Part shown: positions 18,236-26,611 of the stretch, in pieces
How the letters are laid out: every line of letters begins with the position of its first letter
Position numbering within the stretch: position 1 is the first letter of the stretch
Assembly (NCBI RefSeq): GCF_030915525.1
Contig: NZ_CP133269.1
Coordinates: forward strand, 769,001-833,000
Length of the DNA: 64,000 bases
Origin: Neobacillus sp. PS2-9
Lineage (GTDB): Bacteria > Bacillota > Bacilli > Bacillales > Cytobacillaceae
Direction: 5' to 3'
The notes under the pieces: generated by a model
What the model saw: the letters and a program-made list of their open reading frames with translations, nothing else
The model's database searches: none
Told to the model about the DNA's origin: nothing
Made by a program: the position numbers and the translations under genes

Positions 18236-19537
18236 TTAATGTGGTAAAAATGCCAGCTGGTAAAAGAATAGGACAGCGAATACGTAGAGGAGAGGATGAA
18301 CCTCACGTCCCTTACCTTTGACTATTTTTAACAGCGGGTAGCTGATAAAGCCAAGAGCAATTCCTGTTGCGATACTTGATGTGAGCGGCATGCTCAAAAT
18401 CGTCAAGAAAGCAGGAAAGGCTTCATCCAGTTCGTTCCAGCGGATTTTTGAAATGCTTCCCATCATCAAGCTGCCGACAATAATTAAGGCAGGTGCAGTA
18501 ATTGAAGATAGCCCTGAAACAGCTCCAACGAGTGGTCCGAAGAATGCAGACAGAATAAATAAAACGGCTACTGTCACAGAGGTTAAACCCGTTCGACCTC
18601 CAGCTGCCACTCCTGAAGTGGATTCAATATAAGCGGTTGTCGGGCTTGTCCCAAACATGGAACCGATTGTAGTGGCGATGGAATCGGAGAGCAATGCCTG
18701 GCGGGCACGCGGCAATTTGTTGCCTTTCATTAATCCGGCTTGATTAGCAACTCCAATCATCGTACCAGTTGTATCAAATATGGTAACAAGAATAAAGGAA
18801 AAAACAACGGCATATAAGCTGTGCTGAATGACATCAGTCAATGCTGTTAATGGATTTGAGACCACAAGTCCCTCAGGAAGGGAAGGAAGTGACATAAATC
18901 CTTGGTCGAAGTGCAACTGACCGGTAAAGAATGCGATAAGCCCTGTAATCACCATGCCGAAAAATAATGCCCCGTTGATTCGCAGCATCATGAGGACTAG
19001 AGTGATGGCAAGTCCGAGAAGAGCCAACCAAGCAGACGAAGCATGCAGGTCGCCAAGTCCCACGAGATTGGTCGGGTGCGCAGTAATGATTTTTGAAAGA
19101 CGCAATCCGATAAAAGCAATAAATAAACCGATCCCAGCAGTAATTCCATATTTCAGGTTTTCTGGAATCGCCTCAATTAATTTTTCTCGTAACGGTGTGA
19201 GGGACAAAATGATAAAGATGACACCAGCGATAAAAACGGCTGCAAAGGCTGTTTCATAGTTGATATTTTGATGCGCTCCAACTACGGAATAGGCAAAATA
19301 GGCGTTAAGCCCCATTCCAGGTGCGATGGCAATCGGGTAGTTTGCGAAAAGGCCCATCCAAAGGGTTCCCAGTACAGCAGAGATAATAGTGGCCGTGAAC
19401 ACCTGCTCAAAGGGGACGCCAGCATCCGCAAGAATGACTGGGTTGACCACTACGATATATACCATGGTAAAGAAGGTCGTGATGCCTGCCAGTAGTTCTG
19501 TTTTTGTATTTGTTTGATTTTCTTTTAGCTTAAACAT
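18236..19537 (-). CDS. pbuO: NCS2 guanine/hypoxanthine permease PbuO
   Basis: 433 residues with 12-14 hydrophobic segments of the AzgA-like branch of the NCS2 family. Motifs include TTFFTMVYIVVVNP, PGMGLNAYFAYSVV, FDTTGTMIGVANQAGL and GTSPTTAYIESTSGVAAGGRTGL. The N terminus MFKLKENQTNTKTELLAGITTF and length match B. subtilis PbuO better than PbuG, from memory of both sequences. ATG 19537 follows GGAGG by seven bases. A pair of PurBox-like sites precedes the gene, in line with PurR control. It imports purine bases for salvage. Confidence 0.85.
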   Translation of the reverse strand: MFKLKENQTNTKTELLAGITTFFTMVYIVVVNPVILADAGVPFEQVFTATIISAVLGTLWMGLFANYPIAIAPGMGLNAYFAYSVVGAHQNINYETAFAAVFIAGVIFIILSLTPLREKLIEAIPENLKYGITAGIGLFIAFIGLRLSKIITAHPTNLVGLGDLHASSAWLALLGLAITLVLMMLRINGALFFGMVITGLIAFFTGQLHFDQGFMSLPSLPEGLVVSNPLTALTDVIQHSLYAVVFSFILVTIFDTTGTMIGVANQAGLMKGNKLPRARQALLSDSIATTIGSMFGTSPTTAYIESTSGVAAGGRTGLTSVTVAVLFILSAFFGPLVGAVSGLSSITAPALIIVGSLMMGSISKIRWNELDEAFPAFLTILSMPLTSSIATGIALGFISYPLLKIVKGKGREVHPLLYVFAVLFFYQLAFLPH

Positions 19538-19549
19538 GAGGTTTCCTCC

Positions 19550-19594
19550 AAAACACGAACGTTATATTAAGACTTTATATATAATATTCGTTTT
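19550..19594 (-). promoter_or_regulatory. PurR-type operator (inverted PurBox pair) upstream of pbuO
   Basis: Two inverted boxes, AAACACGAACGTTAT at 19551-19565 and AAAACGAATATT (complement of 19583-19594), each with the CGAA core of the PurBox and about 17 bases apart, end just upstream of the ribosome binding site. This matches the tandem inverted arrangement bound by PurR in Bacillus. The AT-rich spacer TTATATATAA may contain the -10. Confidence 0.7.
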
Positions 19595-19651
19595 ATTCTT
19601 GTTTTTCAATAGTTATTTTTTATTATGCCCTTTATTTATTTTTTTGAATAA

Positions 19652-19834
19652 GGCTCTGTTGAATTTGCCTGTTGATTTCCGCTCCAGGCACTTCGCTTTC
19701 CGTGGGTGTTTCGGCGAGCCTCCTCGGCGCTAGCGCCTGCGGGGTCTCCCCTGAACCATACTCCCACAGGAGTCTTCGTGCCTTCCGCTCCAATCAACAG
19801 AGTGTAAAAATCAACACTGTTCTTTAACACAGCC
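19652..19834. mobile_element. MITE-like element, copy 2 (183 bp)
   Basis: Ends GGCTCTGTTGAA and TTAACACAGCC; same inner palindromes and TTCCGCTCCA direct repeats as copy 1. It lies in the leader region upstream of pbuO, between it and the convergently oriented lipoprotein terminator. Confidence 0.85.
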
Positions 19835-19866
19835 TTGAAAAAAAACATAGCCTGTCCATATCTTCG

Positions 19867-19907
19867 TTATTCCTGTTGATTTCCGTTCCTATCAACAAAG
19901 TGCTAAA
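19867..19907. repeat. Remnant of the MITE-like element
   Basis: TCCTGTTGATTTCCGTTCC followed directly by ATCAACAAAGTGCT: both inner ends without the GC-rich core, next to copy 2. Confidence 0.6.
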
Positions 19908-19938
19908 AAAAATGCTCCTTCCAATTGGAAGAAGCGTT
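19903..19938 (-). terminator. Terminator of the 194-aa lipoprotein gene
   Basis: On the minus strand AACGCTTCTTCC pairs with GGAAGGAGCATT around AATT, followed by eight T. Confidence 0.8.
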
Positions 19939-19946
19939 TTTAGATA

Positions 19947-20531
19947 TTAAGGTGTATCTCCTAAACCGATTGTAATGGAGAAGACTTGGTTTTCATTGCC
20001 TTCGTGATAGTTGAAGATAACGACAAACTTCCCAACTGGCTCCATTTCAGGGAACAGTTTGGCCAAGGTGTCACTATGATAAAGCATCACTTTTTGAGGT
20101 AAGTCTGATGTATCCGTGAATTCTTTTTCTAATTTTGCATCTTTCGGTATTAATTTTGCAGCTATTTGTTTGGATTCTTCCATTGAACGGTTTTTTTGAT
20201 CAGTCGTTTCGAATTGAATAGTGATGTCTATCGCGCGATTGTTAATAAACATTGGCAGCATGTAATCATTGTTGAACCTACCCATTTGTTCATTTCCTTT
20301 GTTCTCACCGTATACCTTTGTGAAAGCATCTACTGTATCGCCCAGTCCTGGCTCGATAGAAACTTGTTCGGTTACTGTCTCCTTTTTGGACGTGTTGTTT
20401 TTATCTTTCTGTGTAGTCGTTTCCTTTTTCGGTGTGTCTGTATCTTTAGCCTTGTCCGAATCACTGTTGTTACAGCCTGCTCCCATTACAGCTAAGCACA
20501 CTAACAACACTATTAATCCCAAATTCCTCAT
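19947..20531 (-). CDS. Lipoprotein, unknown function
   Basis: 194 residues from ATG 20531 (GGAGG six bases upstream; a longer frame to 20573 has no site). The N terminus is a lipoprotein signal with lipobox VMGAGC, lipidated cysteine near residue 20. A Lys/Thr/Asp-rich linker of about 35 residues is followed by a domain beginning EPGLGDTVDAFTKVYGENKG and ending VFSITIGLGDTP. The GLGDT motif occurs at both ends of the domain. No family was recognised with confidence. It is a single-gene unit with its own terminator. Confidence 0.7.
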   Translation of the reverse strand: MRNLGLIVLLVCLAVMGAGCNNSDSDKAKDTDTPKKETTTQKDKNNTSKKETVTEQVSIEPGLGDTVDAFTKVYGENKGNEQMGRFNNDYMLPMFINNRAIDITIQFETTDQKNRSMEESKQIAAKLIPKDAKLEKEFTDTSDLPQKVMLYHSDTLAKLFPEMEPVGKFVVIFNYHEGNENQVFSITIGLGDTP

Positions 20532-20640
20532 ATGTACCTCCATGTTGAAATATTCTAAACCTTCATATTCCATTCCCCATTATAATTCCACCACCCCAAA
20601 CGTGCAACGCATTAGCCATTACGAATGGACGTCCATTGTG

Positions 20641-20674
20641 TGTGGACAAATGTCTTTCTTTGGTGTCAGGCACC
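20641..20674. repeat. Dispersed GTGGACA / GGTGTCAGGCACC element, copy 1
   Basis: GTGGACAAATGTC, then CTTTCTTT and the palindrome GGTGTCAGGCACC. An almost identical copy is at 25116-25163; shorter relatives lie near 40941, 52770, 59269 and 62147. Confidence 0.8.
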
Positions 20675-20740
20675 ATCTTATTTTCTTAAGGTTAAGTTAA
20701 GGAATTCACATGATAATGGGTGCATCAAGTTATTCTATTC

Positions 20741-20987
20741 ATGGATAGAGTGCGCGTAGGTAAGCCATGGAGGATGAGTGAGAAAGCTAATATTCTTACA
20801 GCTAGCAAAAAGGATGCACTTTATGTCCCAGTGGATGCTTTATACACAAACAACAATGAGAAATATGTAGTCGTTGCTTCGGCAGGAACAAGCACTGATA
20901 CTGGGTGGAATGGGTGGCATGCAGGGCAGTAACATGCCTCCAAATGACGGTGGAAAGGGAGCACAAAGCACTGGACCAAGTAAATAA
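20741..20987 (+). pseudogene. 3' remnant of an efflux periplasmic-adaptor (HlyD/MacA-type) gene
   Basis: The first part reads VRVGKPWRMSEKANILTASKKDALYVPVDALYTN and NEKYVVVASAG, typical of the C-terminal beta domain of RND/ABC adaptor subunits. The frame is then lost near 20905, and the other frame continues MGGMQGSNMPPNDGGKGAQSTGPSK to a stop at 20985. The N-terminal 80 percent of such a protein is missing and no partner transporter follows. The gene is therefore decayed. Confidence 0.6.
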
Positions 20988-21024
20988 TGAGCTGCCATAA
21001 GGATTTAATTTTCCGATAAGGTCA

Positions 21025-21178
21025 GATTCTACACATTTAAGAGGGATTTCTACACAAATTTATGAGAATTCTACACAAAATCTAAGGAATTCTACAAAAT
21101 TTAGATTTATTCAACACAAATACAAAGGAATTCTACAAAAATTAGATTTATTCTACAAAATCACGAACCAATTCTACA
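21025..21178. repeat. Array F: eight ATTCTACA-type units at 20-21 bp spacing
   Basis: ATTCTACA or close variants (TTTCTACA, ATTCAACA) start near 21027, 21048, 21068, 21089, 21109, 21130, 21150 and 21171, alternating 21 and 20 bp. The spacers are AT-rich (AAATTTAAGG-like). The array lies between a pseudogene and the convergent 83-aa gene. Confidence 0.85.
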
Positions 21179-21259
21179 AATAATGGAAACTAATTCCAAG
21201 CGTCTCCCAAAAAAAGACCGAAGGGCGGCAAGCAAAGCTACAACTATATACAAAATCAA

Positions 21260-21284
21260 AAGGTGCTATGATTCATAGCACCTT
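21260..21284 (-). terminator. Terminator overlapping the 3' end of the 83-aa gene
   Basis: AAGGTGCTAT and ATAGCACCTT arms with a 5-base loop, followed on the minus strand by TTGATTTTG. The stop codon is within the stem. Confidence 0.7.
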
Positions 21285-21517
21285 AACAGTCTTTCTTGAT
21301 GGTATTTTGCTTTTTCAATAATTTGTTGTTTTAAATTCGAGTCTAAACAGTCCTGTGAAATACGGTGAAAGTAATGATAACGCCACTTGTGCCATTGAAT
21401 GGTCAATTGATGAACCAAGTTTATCACCTCTTCAATTAGTTGAAAACCGCCACTAGATAGAAAATCGTTTTGTGTTCTCCTTAAATACTTCGAACGATTA
21501 ATCAAGTTTTTGTACAT
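21266..21517 (-). CDS. Hypothetical protein (83 aa)
   Basis: Basic, helix-prone small protein starting MYKNLINRSKYLRR, with a cluster of aromatic and histidine residues in the middle (IQWHKWRYHYFHRI) and the end LRCYES. No clear ribosome binding site precedes ATG 21517. Support comes mainly from the terminator that overlaps its stop and from protein-like composition. I recognise no domain. A spurious ORF cannot be excluded. Confidence 0.45.
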   Translation of the reverse strand: MYKNLINRSKYLRRTQNDFLSSGGFQLIEEVINLVHQLTIQWHKWRYHYFHRISQDCLDSNLKQQIIEKAKYHQERLLRCYES

Positions 21518-21621
21518 GGATATAAGGGGAAATTTTAGCAGGTACCAATAACAAGCCGTCCTTTTTCCAAAAATGCTATAATGGGAGAGGTTAATGAAAT
21601 TCTAGCTAAGGGGAAATGAAT

Positions 21622-22593
21622 ATGATTCTCGTTGTTGGCGGAGCTGGTTACATTGGTAGCCATCTTGTGAAGGAGTTAGTAGAAAAAGAAGAGGTCGTTG
21701 TGCTTGATAACTTATCGACAGGGCACCGTGACGCTGTTGATAGCCGAGCAATTTTTGTAAAAGGTGACCTTGGTAATGAAGAGGACTTGCAAATGGTCTT
21801 TAGAAGCTATCCAATCAAGGCCGTTATGCATTTTGCTGCTTATAGTTTAGTTGGGGAATCAGTAGTGGACCCATTAAAATATTATGAAAATAACGTGGCA
21901 GCGACTTTAACTCTGATAAAAGTAATGATGAAATTTAAAGTGAAAAACTTTATTTTTTCTTCTACGGCGGCTACCTACGGAATTCCAGAAGTGGATCTTA
22001 TTGATGAAACAAGTGTCACTGCACCGATCAATCCTTACGGCCATTCTAAGCTAATGGTAGAAAAGATTCTTGCTGATTTTTCAAAAGCCTACGGATTGAA
22101 CTATGTGGTTCTTCGCTACTTTAATGCCGCGGGTGCGCATAAATCTGCTGTTATTGGCGAAAGTCATGACCCAGAAACCCACTTGATTCCAATCGTCCTT
22201 CAGCAGTTATTAGGACAAAGGGAAAAAGTAGCGGTATTCGGTACCGATTATGAAACTCCTGACGGGACATGTATTCGGGATTATATTCATGTGACTGATT
22301 TAGCAGAGGCACATATTCTTGCACTCGAAGCTTTGTTGACAGAGAAGAAATCGGCTGAAGTGTATAACCTTGGCAACGGGCTTGGCTATTCGGTTAAGGA
22401 AGTCATTGAAACATGTGAAAAAGTAACCGGAGTGAAGGCGAACGTTGAAATGGCAGACCGCCGGGCAGGTGATCCTGCTAGATTGGTTGCTTCATCACAA
22501 AAGATCTTCACCGAGCTAGGCTGGAAAGCAGAACGAAACCTCGAGCAAATCATCGCTGATGCTTGGAATTGGCATCAAAATCAACAATATTAA
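21622..22593 (+). CDS. galE: UDP-glucose 4-epimerase
   Basis: Interconverts UDP-glucose and UDP-galactose (or the N-acetyl forms) for surface polysaccharides and Leloir metabolism. 323 residues from ATG 21622, eight bases after AAGGGG; ATG 21616 is too close to the site. Rossmann motif GGAGYIGSH at the N terminus, FSSTAATYG with the catalytic Ser/Thr, and YGHSKLMVEK carrying the Tyr-x-x-x-Lys pair, then YFNAAGAH. It is monocistronic and followed by a terminator. The neighbouring acyltransferase may act in the same surface-glycan context, but no glycosyltransferases are nearby. Confidence 0.92.
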   Translation: MILVVGGAGYIGSHLVKELVEKEEVVVLDNLSTGHRDAVDSRAIFVKGDLGNEEDLQMVFRSYPIKAVMHFAAYSLVGESVVDPLKYYENNVAATLTLIKVMMKFKVKNFIFSSTAATYGIPEVDLIDETSVTAPINPYGHSKLMVEKILADFSKAYGLNYVVLRYFNAAGAHKSAVIGESHDPETHLIPIVLQQLLGQREKVAVFGTDYETPDGTCIRDYIHVTDLAEAHILALEALLTEKKSAEVYNLGNGLGYSVKEVIETCEKVTGVKANVEMADRRAGDPARLVASSQKIFTELGWKAERNLEQIIADAWNWHQNQQY

Positions 22594-22605
22594 TATTATT
22601 ATAGT

Positions 22606-22641
22606 CAGGGAGACTAGCTGGAAAGCTTTTCTCCCTTTTTC
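22606..22641 (+). terminator. Terminator after galE
   Basis: AGGGAG pairs with CTCCCT around an inner AGCT-containing loop, followed by TTTTTC. Confidence 0.65.
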
Positions 22642-22746
22642 TATGCCCATATTACCCACATGTTGGTAAAACGCATAATAAGGTAGAGAAGTTTATTAAT
22701 ATAATTTATTATTAATAGAAAAATATTATACATATGGGGAGATTTG

Positions 22747-23787
22747 ATGAAACAAAGAGTATATTATATGGACTGGCTTCGTGTGATTGCTACCATTATG
22801 GTGGTTTCTATCCATGTTTCTGCCTGGCTTGTGGGAACCCATCTTGATAAAACGCCACTTTCACATTGGATGACAGGTAACGTATTTGAATCGATTTCAA
22901 GAGCGTCAGTTCCTCTTTTTGTAATGATTAGTGGAGCCCTGCTTCTTGGCGACAAACGGGACCTTAGCTACAAAGAATTTTTGCAAAAAAGAATTAGCAA
23001 AATAGCGATCCCGTTGTTGGGCTGGAGTTTGATTTATTACTCCTACCTGGTTTATCGAGGGGACTATTTTGACGGTTTTTCAGTCAAACAGTTTTTAGAA
23101 CTGTTGATTACCAATGGAATCAGTACTCATTTATGGTTTATGTATATGATTCTAGGTATCTATTTAACGACTCCATTGATAAAAGTATTTGTAAAGGGTG
23201 CCTCTAAAAAAGACTTGAAATACTATCTATTGTTATGGCTGTTTGCTTCGGTGGTTGTGAAATTTATTAAGTACCACTTTGGTTTAGGTCTGAACCTGGA
23301 ACTTTTCTTCGTAACTAATTATGTTGGCTATTTTATTTTAGGCTATTATTTAGCCAATCTGCCATTAACTACGAAGGCGAAATATATTTCACTAGTGCTT
23401 TCAGTTGTAGGTATCCTTACTACCTTCCTTCTTACGTACTTTGATACGAAACGAAATGGAGGAGCTCTTGAGGAATTTTGGTATGAATACTATTCCCCTA
23501 ATGTGGTAGTAGCATCTATTGGTATATTTTTATTTTTTAGAGTCATTGTAACAAGGACAACAGAATTGCCCTTCCTATTTAGGGTGTTAAACAAAGTTAG
23601 TTTTGGTATATACTTAGCCCATATCTTGGTCATGCAAGTGTTATCGAATGAAATATTTAATCCTATTTGGAATCATTTTCATCCTGCCATTGCCACAACG
23701 GTAAATGTAATGATTGTCATAACATTAAGTGGGTTCGGTAGCTATGTCTTAAGTAAAGTTCCAGTATTGAAAAAGCTGGTCCCATAA
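22747..23787 (+). CDS. Membrane acyltransferase 3 family protein (WecH/OafA-like)
   Basis: 346 residues, about ten membrane segments. The acyltransferase-3 signature is present: YYMDWLRVIATIMVVSIHVSA with the conserved D-x-L-R and histidine, then VPLFVMISGALLLG and the later HLWFMYMILGIYL. The family transfers acetyl or other acyl groups to sugars of surface polymers. The absence of a C-terminal SGNH domain and the length point to the WecH-like subgroup. ATG 22747 follows GGGGAG by five bases. About 40 bp separate it from the next gene, so the two may share a transcript. Confidence 0.85.
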   Translation: MKQRVYYMDWLRVIATIMVVSIHVSAWLVGTHLDKTPLSHWMTGNVFESISRASVPLFVMISGALLLGDKRDLSYKEFLQKRISKIAIPLLGWSLIYYSYLVYRGDYFDGFSVKQFLELLITNGISTHLWFMYMILGIYLTTPLIKVFVKGASKKDLKYYLLLWLFASVVVKFIKYHFGLGLNLELFFVTNYVGYFILGYYLANLPLTTKAKYISLVLSVVGILTTFLLTYFDTKRNGGALEEFWYEYYSPNVVVASIGIFLFFRVIVTRTTELPFLFRVLNKVSFGIYLAHILVMQVLSNEIFNPIWNHFHPAIATTVNVMIVITLSGFGSYVLSKVPVLKKLVP

Positions 23788-23832
23788 CTTGTGTTATGAT
23801 GATTAGTAGTTATATAGAAAGGCAGTGGGATT

Positions 23833-25107
23833 TTGAAATCATTTTTAAAAAATTATCGTTTTACGCTTATTTTATTGTTGTCTATAATCATCGGCGGGGC
23901 AGCTGGATTGGTTTTCGGACCGAAGACGGCTGTTGTTAAGCCGTTAGGGGATCTATTTCTTAATTTAATGTTTATGATCATCGTGCCATTAGTGTTTTTT
24001 AGCATTGCTTCTGCTATCGCTAATATGAATGGCATGAAACGGTTGGGAAAAATAATGGGCAGTATTGTTGTGGTTTTCTTAGTGACTGCCTCTATTGCTG
24101 CTATCCTCGGATTAGCGGGTGCGTCCATTATCCAACCCATTCAGCATGCGGATATAGCTTCGATTAAAGAGGCAATGAACCAATCATCGGGGGAGACGGA
24201 TGCGGAAAAGGTAACGTTCCTAGGACAACTTGTAGCCACTTTTACTGTCTCTGATTTTAATTTATTGCTATCGAGAAGCAATATGCTGCAGTTGATTGTT
24301 TTTGCGGTTCTTTTTGGAATCTCCACGGCGATGGTTGGGGAGAAAGCGAAACCTGTTACTACCTTTTTATCGGCGGCAACAGCTGTCATCATGAAGATGG
24401 TTAGCATTGTGATGTACTATGCTCCGATTGGACTGGGCTGTTATTTTGCTGCTGTTATTGGCGAGCTTGGTCCACAAATTTTAGAAGGATACGCTCGTTC
24501 GTTTGTCCTTTATTTAATTCTTACCGTGATTTATTATTTCGGCTTCTTCACTCTTTACGCCTTTATTGCAGGTGGTAAGGACGGGGTGAAGATTTTCTGG
24601 AAAAATGCCATCACGCCTTCGGTTACCGCGCTAGCGACCTGCTCAAGTGCAGCATGTATTCCTGTCAACTTGGCAACAGTTAGAAGGATGGGCGTACCAA
24701 AGGATATCGCAGAAACGATCATCCCTCTTGGAGCCAATACGCATAAAGATGGTTCCGTCTTTGGTGGCGTGCTGAAAATCGTTTTCCTCTTCGCTTTGTT
24801 CGGAAAGGATTTAACGAGCATCTCCAATATTTTAAGCATTTTGGCTGTAGCCTTTTTGGTTGGTGCGGTAATGGGAGCGATTCCTGGAGGTGGAATGATT
24901 GGTGAAATGCTCATCATCAGCGTATATGGCTTCCCGCCAGAAACCCTGCCAATCATTGCGGTCATCAGTACGATCATTGATGCACCAGCTACCCTGCTGA
25001 ACTCAACCGGTAATACTGTCTGTGCGATGCTCGTCACACGACTCGTCGAAGGCAAGAACTGGATAAAACAGGCATTAATGAAAAAAGGTGACGGAGAAAT
25101 CGCCTAA
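23833..25107 (+). CDS. Dicarboxylate/amino acid:cation symporter (DAACS family)
   Basis: 424 residues, TTG start behind AAAGGCAGTGGG. The N terminus and the IVPLVFFSIASAIANM segment are typical of the glutamate/serine transporter family. The first re-entrant loop is TCSSAACIPVNL, with a Cys/Ala version of the serine-rich motif; the C-terminal half contains PLGANTHKDGSVFGGVLKIVFLFALFG and the substrate-site segment STIIDAPATLLNSTGNTV. Sodium- or proton-coupled uptake of amino acids or C4-dicarboxylates is expected. The unusual CSSAA loop and the cysteine inside it make the substrate uncertain. Confidence 0.9.
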   Translation: MKSFLKNYRFTLILLLSIIIGGAAGLVFGPKTAVVKPLGDLFLNLMFMIIVPLVFFSIASAIANMNGMKRLGKIMGSIVVVFLVTASIAAILGLAGASIIQPIQHADIASIKEAMNQSSGETDAEKVTFLGQLVATFTVSDFNLLLSRSNMLQLIVFAVLFGISTAMVGEKAKPVTTFLSAATAVIMKMVSIVMYYAPIGLGCYFAAVIGELGPQILEGYARSFVLYLILTVIYYFGFFTLYAFIAGGKDGVKIFWKNAITPSVTALATCSSAACIPVNLATVRRMGVPKDIAETIIPLGANTHKDGSVFGGVLKIVFLFALFGKDLTSISNILSILAVAFLVGAVMGAIPGGGMIGEMLIISVYGFPPETLPIIAVISTIIDAPATLLNSTGNTVCAMLVTRLVEGKNWIKQALMKKGDGEIA

Positions 25108-25115
25108 AAACAGGG

Positions 25116-25163
25116 GTGTCCACTGATTGTGGACAAATGTCTTTCTTTGGTGCCTGACACCAA
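25116..25163. repeat. Dispersed GTGGACA / GGTGCCTGACACC element, copy 2
   Basis: GTGTCCACTGATTGTGGAC hairpin followed by AAATGTCTTTCTTT and the palindrome GGTGCCTGACACC; nearly identical to the copy at 20641. Confidence 0.8.
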
Positions 25164-25187
25164 TTTTTTAAAACCCTTAATTCAACG

Positions 25188-25220
25188 AGGGGACAGAGTG
25201 AATAGCTCTGTTCCTTTTTT
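25188..25220 (+). terminator. Terminator after the DAACS symporter gene
   Basis: AGGGGACAGAG and CTCTGTTCCT arms, 7-base loop, six T. Confidence 0.85.
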
Positions 25221-25282
25221 GTGTTTTGGGTTAAGATTTAATTGTCCAAACCATATGTCAATGAAAAAATGAGGTGTTCATT

Positions 25283-26593
25283 TTGGAGTATAATCCTACA
25301 AATAATAAGGATAACAAGGCTGAACGATGGAATAGTGTATTACTAAAGGAGCGCCTCAACCTAACTCTTGCCTTCAGCAAAAGATATCAAATGTCGGCAG
25401 CTGTTTGTTATCTCCGATTACATCTTCCATTAGAGCTATCCCAACATATAGACGACGAGATCGAAGAGACTCTTGCTAGTAAGATCCTAGTGAGATTAAA
25501 GCGGACGATTCGGGATATTGATACCGTTGTGAAAATAAATAGAACGGATTTTGTTATTTTGATTGCAGACATCACTGAGCATGATTGTCAGGTCATAAGC
25601 GAGAGGATTCTCCGCTCGATAACGGATACTTATACCATCGACTTTCATCATTTTTCCATTAACAGCAATATGGGGATTTGTATGTTTCCGTATGGTGCGG
25701 AGGCACCTGAGGAGCTCCAGTCGATTGCCAAAACGGCCATGTATGAAGCAGAGGAGATGGGGGATAATCAATTTGTACTTTACAAGGGGGAATTAAATCA
25801 AGCGGCCCACCGGAAAGTGCTCATTGAAAACGATCTTCCGTATGCATTAAAGAAGGGCCAGCTCTATGTCCAATACCAACCGCAGTTTCATCTGGAAAAG
25901 AGAACCATCGAGGGAGTAGAAGCGTTAATCCGCTGGAATCATCCAAGTCTTGGAGACATTTCACCGGTTGAATTTATTCCATATGCCGATGATGCGGGCA
26001 TGAGCCATAGTCTTTTTTTCTGGATGTTCGAAGAGGTATGTAAACAAATTCAAAGTGAAACGGAGAGGAACTTGAAATATTCGATTAATCTGTCCGTGAA
26101 TCAACTCCTCCTTTCCTATTTTTTACCCGAAATCACTAAGCTGATAGGGTTCTATTCGGTTTCGGCAAGCCAAATTACATTGGAAATTACCGAAAACATT
26201 GAGGTTTATACAGTAAAAAAGGTGAATGATACGTTACGCTCTTTGAAAGAAATGGGTTTTACGATGGCTTTAGATGATTTCGGTAACGGCTATTTCTCAT
26301 TTTCGGACTTTATTAAACTACCCATTGATTTCATTAAGCTGGACCGCCATTTTGTTTTTAGTTTATTGAAAAACAAACAGCATGAAGGTGTCATAGCACC
26401 GATTATTCAGATGGCCCATAATCTGGGCTTACAGGTGATTATTGAAGGAATTGAAGATCATACACAGTTTCAGGTCTGGGGAAATCTGGGTTGTGACATT
26501 ATCCAGGGGTATTATATTAGTAAACCGTTAACATTTGAGGTGCTTAACGGTACAATCCTTGAGATAGAAACAAGAGTTAATGATAGTAATTGA
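25283..26593 (+). CDS. EAL-domain c-di-GMP phosphodiesterase with degenerate GGDEF
   Basis: 436 residues from TTG 25283 (GAGGTG six bases upstream; GTG 25274 is the longer alternative). The N-terminal GGDEF-like domain (about 20-175) has lost the motif: the signature position reads KINRTDFVIL, so it cannot be a synthase and may bind GTP. The EAL domain (about 185-430) is complete: EALIRWNHP, SINLSVNQL, LEITENIEV, LDDFGNGY, IKLDRHFV, IEGIED and QGYYISKPL. There is no membrane segment. It lies 18 bp upstream of the yitT-like gene. Expected role: lowering c-di-GMP. Confidence 0.88.
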   Translation: MEYNPTNNKDNKAERWNSVLLKERLNLTLAFSKRYQMSAAVCYLRLHLPLELSQHIDDEIEETLASKILVRLKRTIRDIDTVVKINRTDFVILIADITEHDCQVISERILRSITDTYTIDFHHFSINSNMGICMFPYGAEAPEELQSIAKTAMYEAEEMGDNQFVLYKGELNQAAHRKVLIENDLPYALKKGQLYVQYQPQFHLEKRTIEGVEALIRWNHPSLGDISPVEFIPYADDAGMSHSLFFWMFEEVCKQIQSETERNLKYSINLSVNQLLLSYFLPEITKLIGFYSVSASQITLEITENIEVYTVKKVNDTLRSLKEMGFTMALDDFGNGYFSFSDFIKLPIDFIKLDRHFVFSLLKNKQHEGVIAPIIQMAHNLGLQVIIEGIEDHTQFQVWGNLGCDIIQGYYISKPLTFEVLNGTILEIETRVNDSN

Positions 26594-26611
26594 TTTAAGG
26601 GTGGCAATTAT

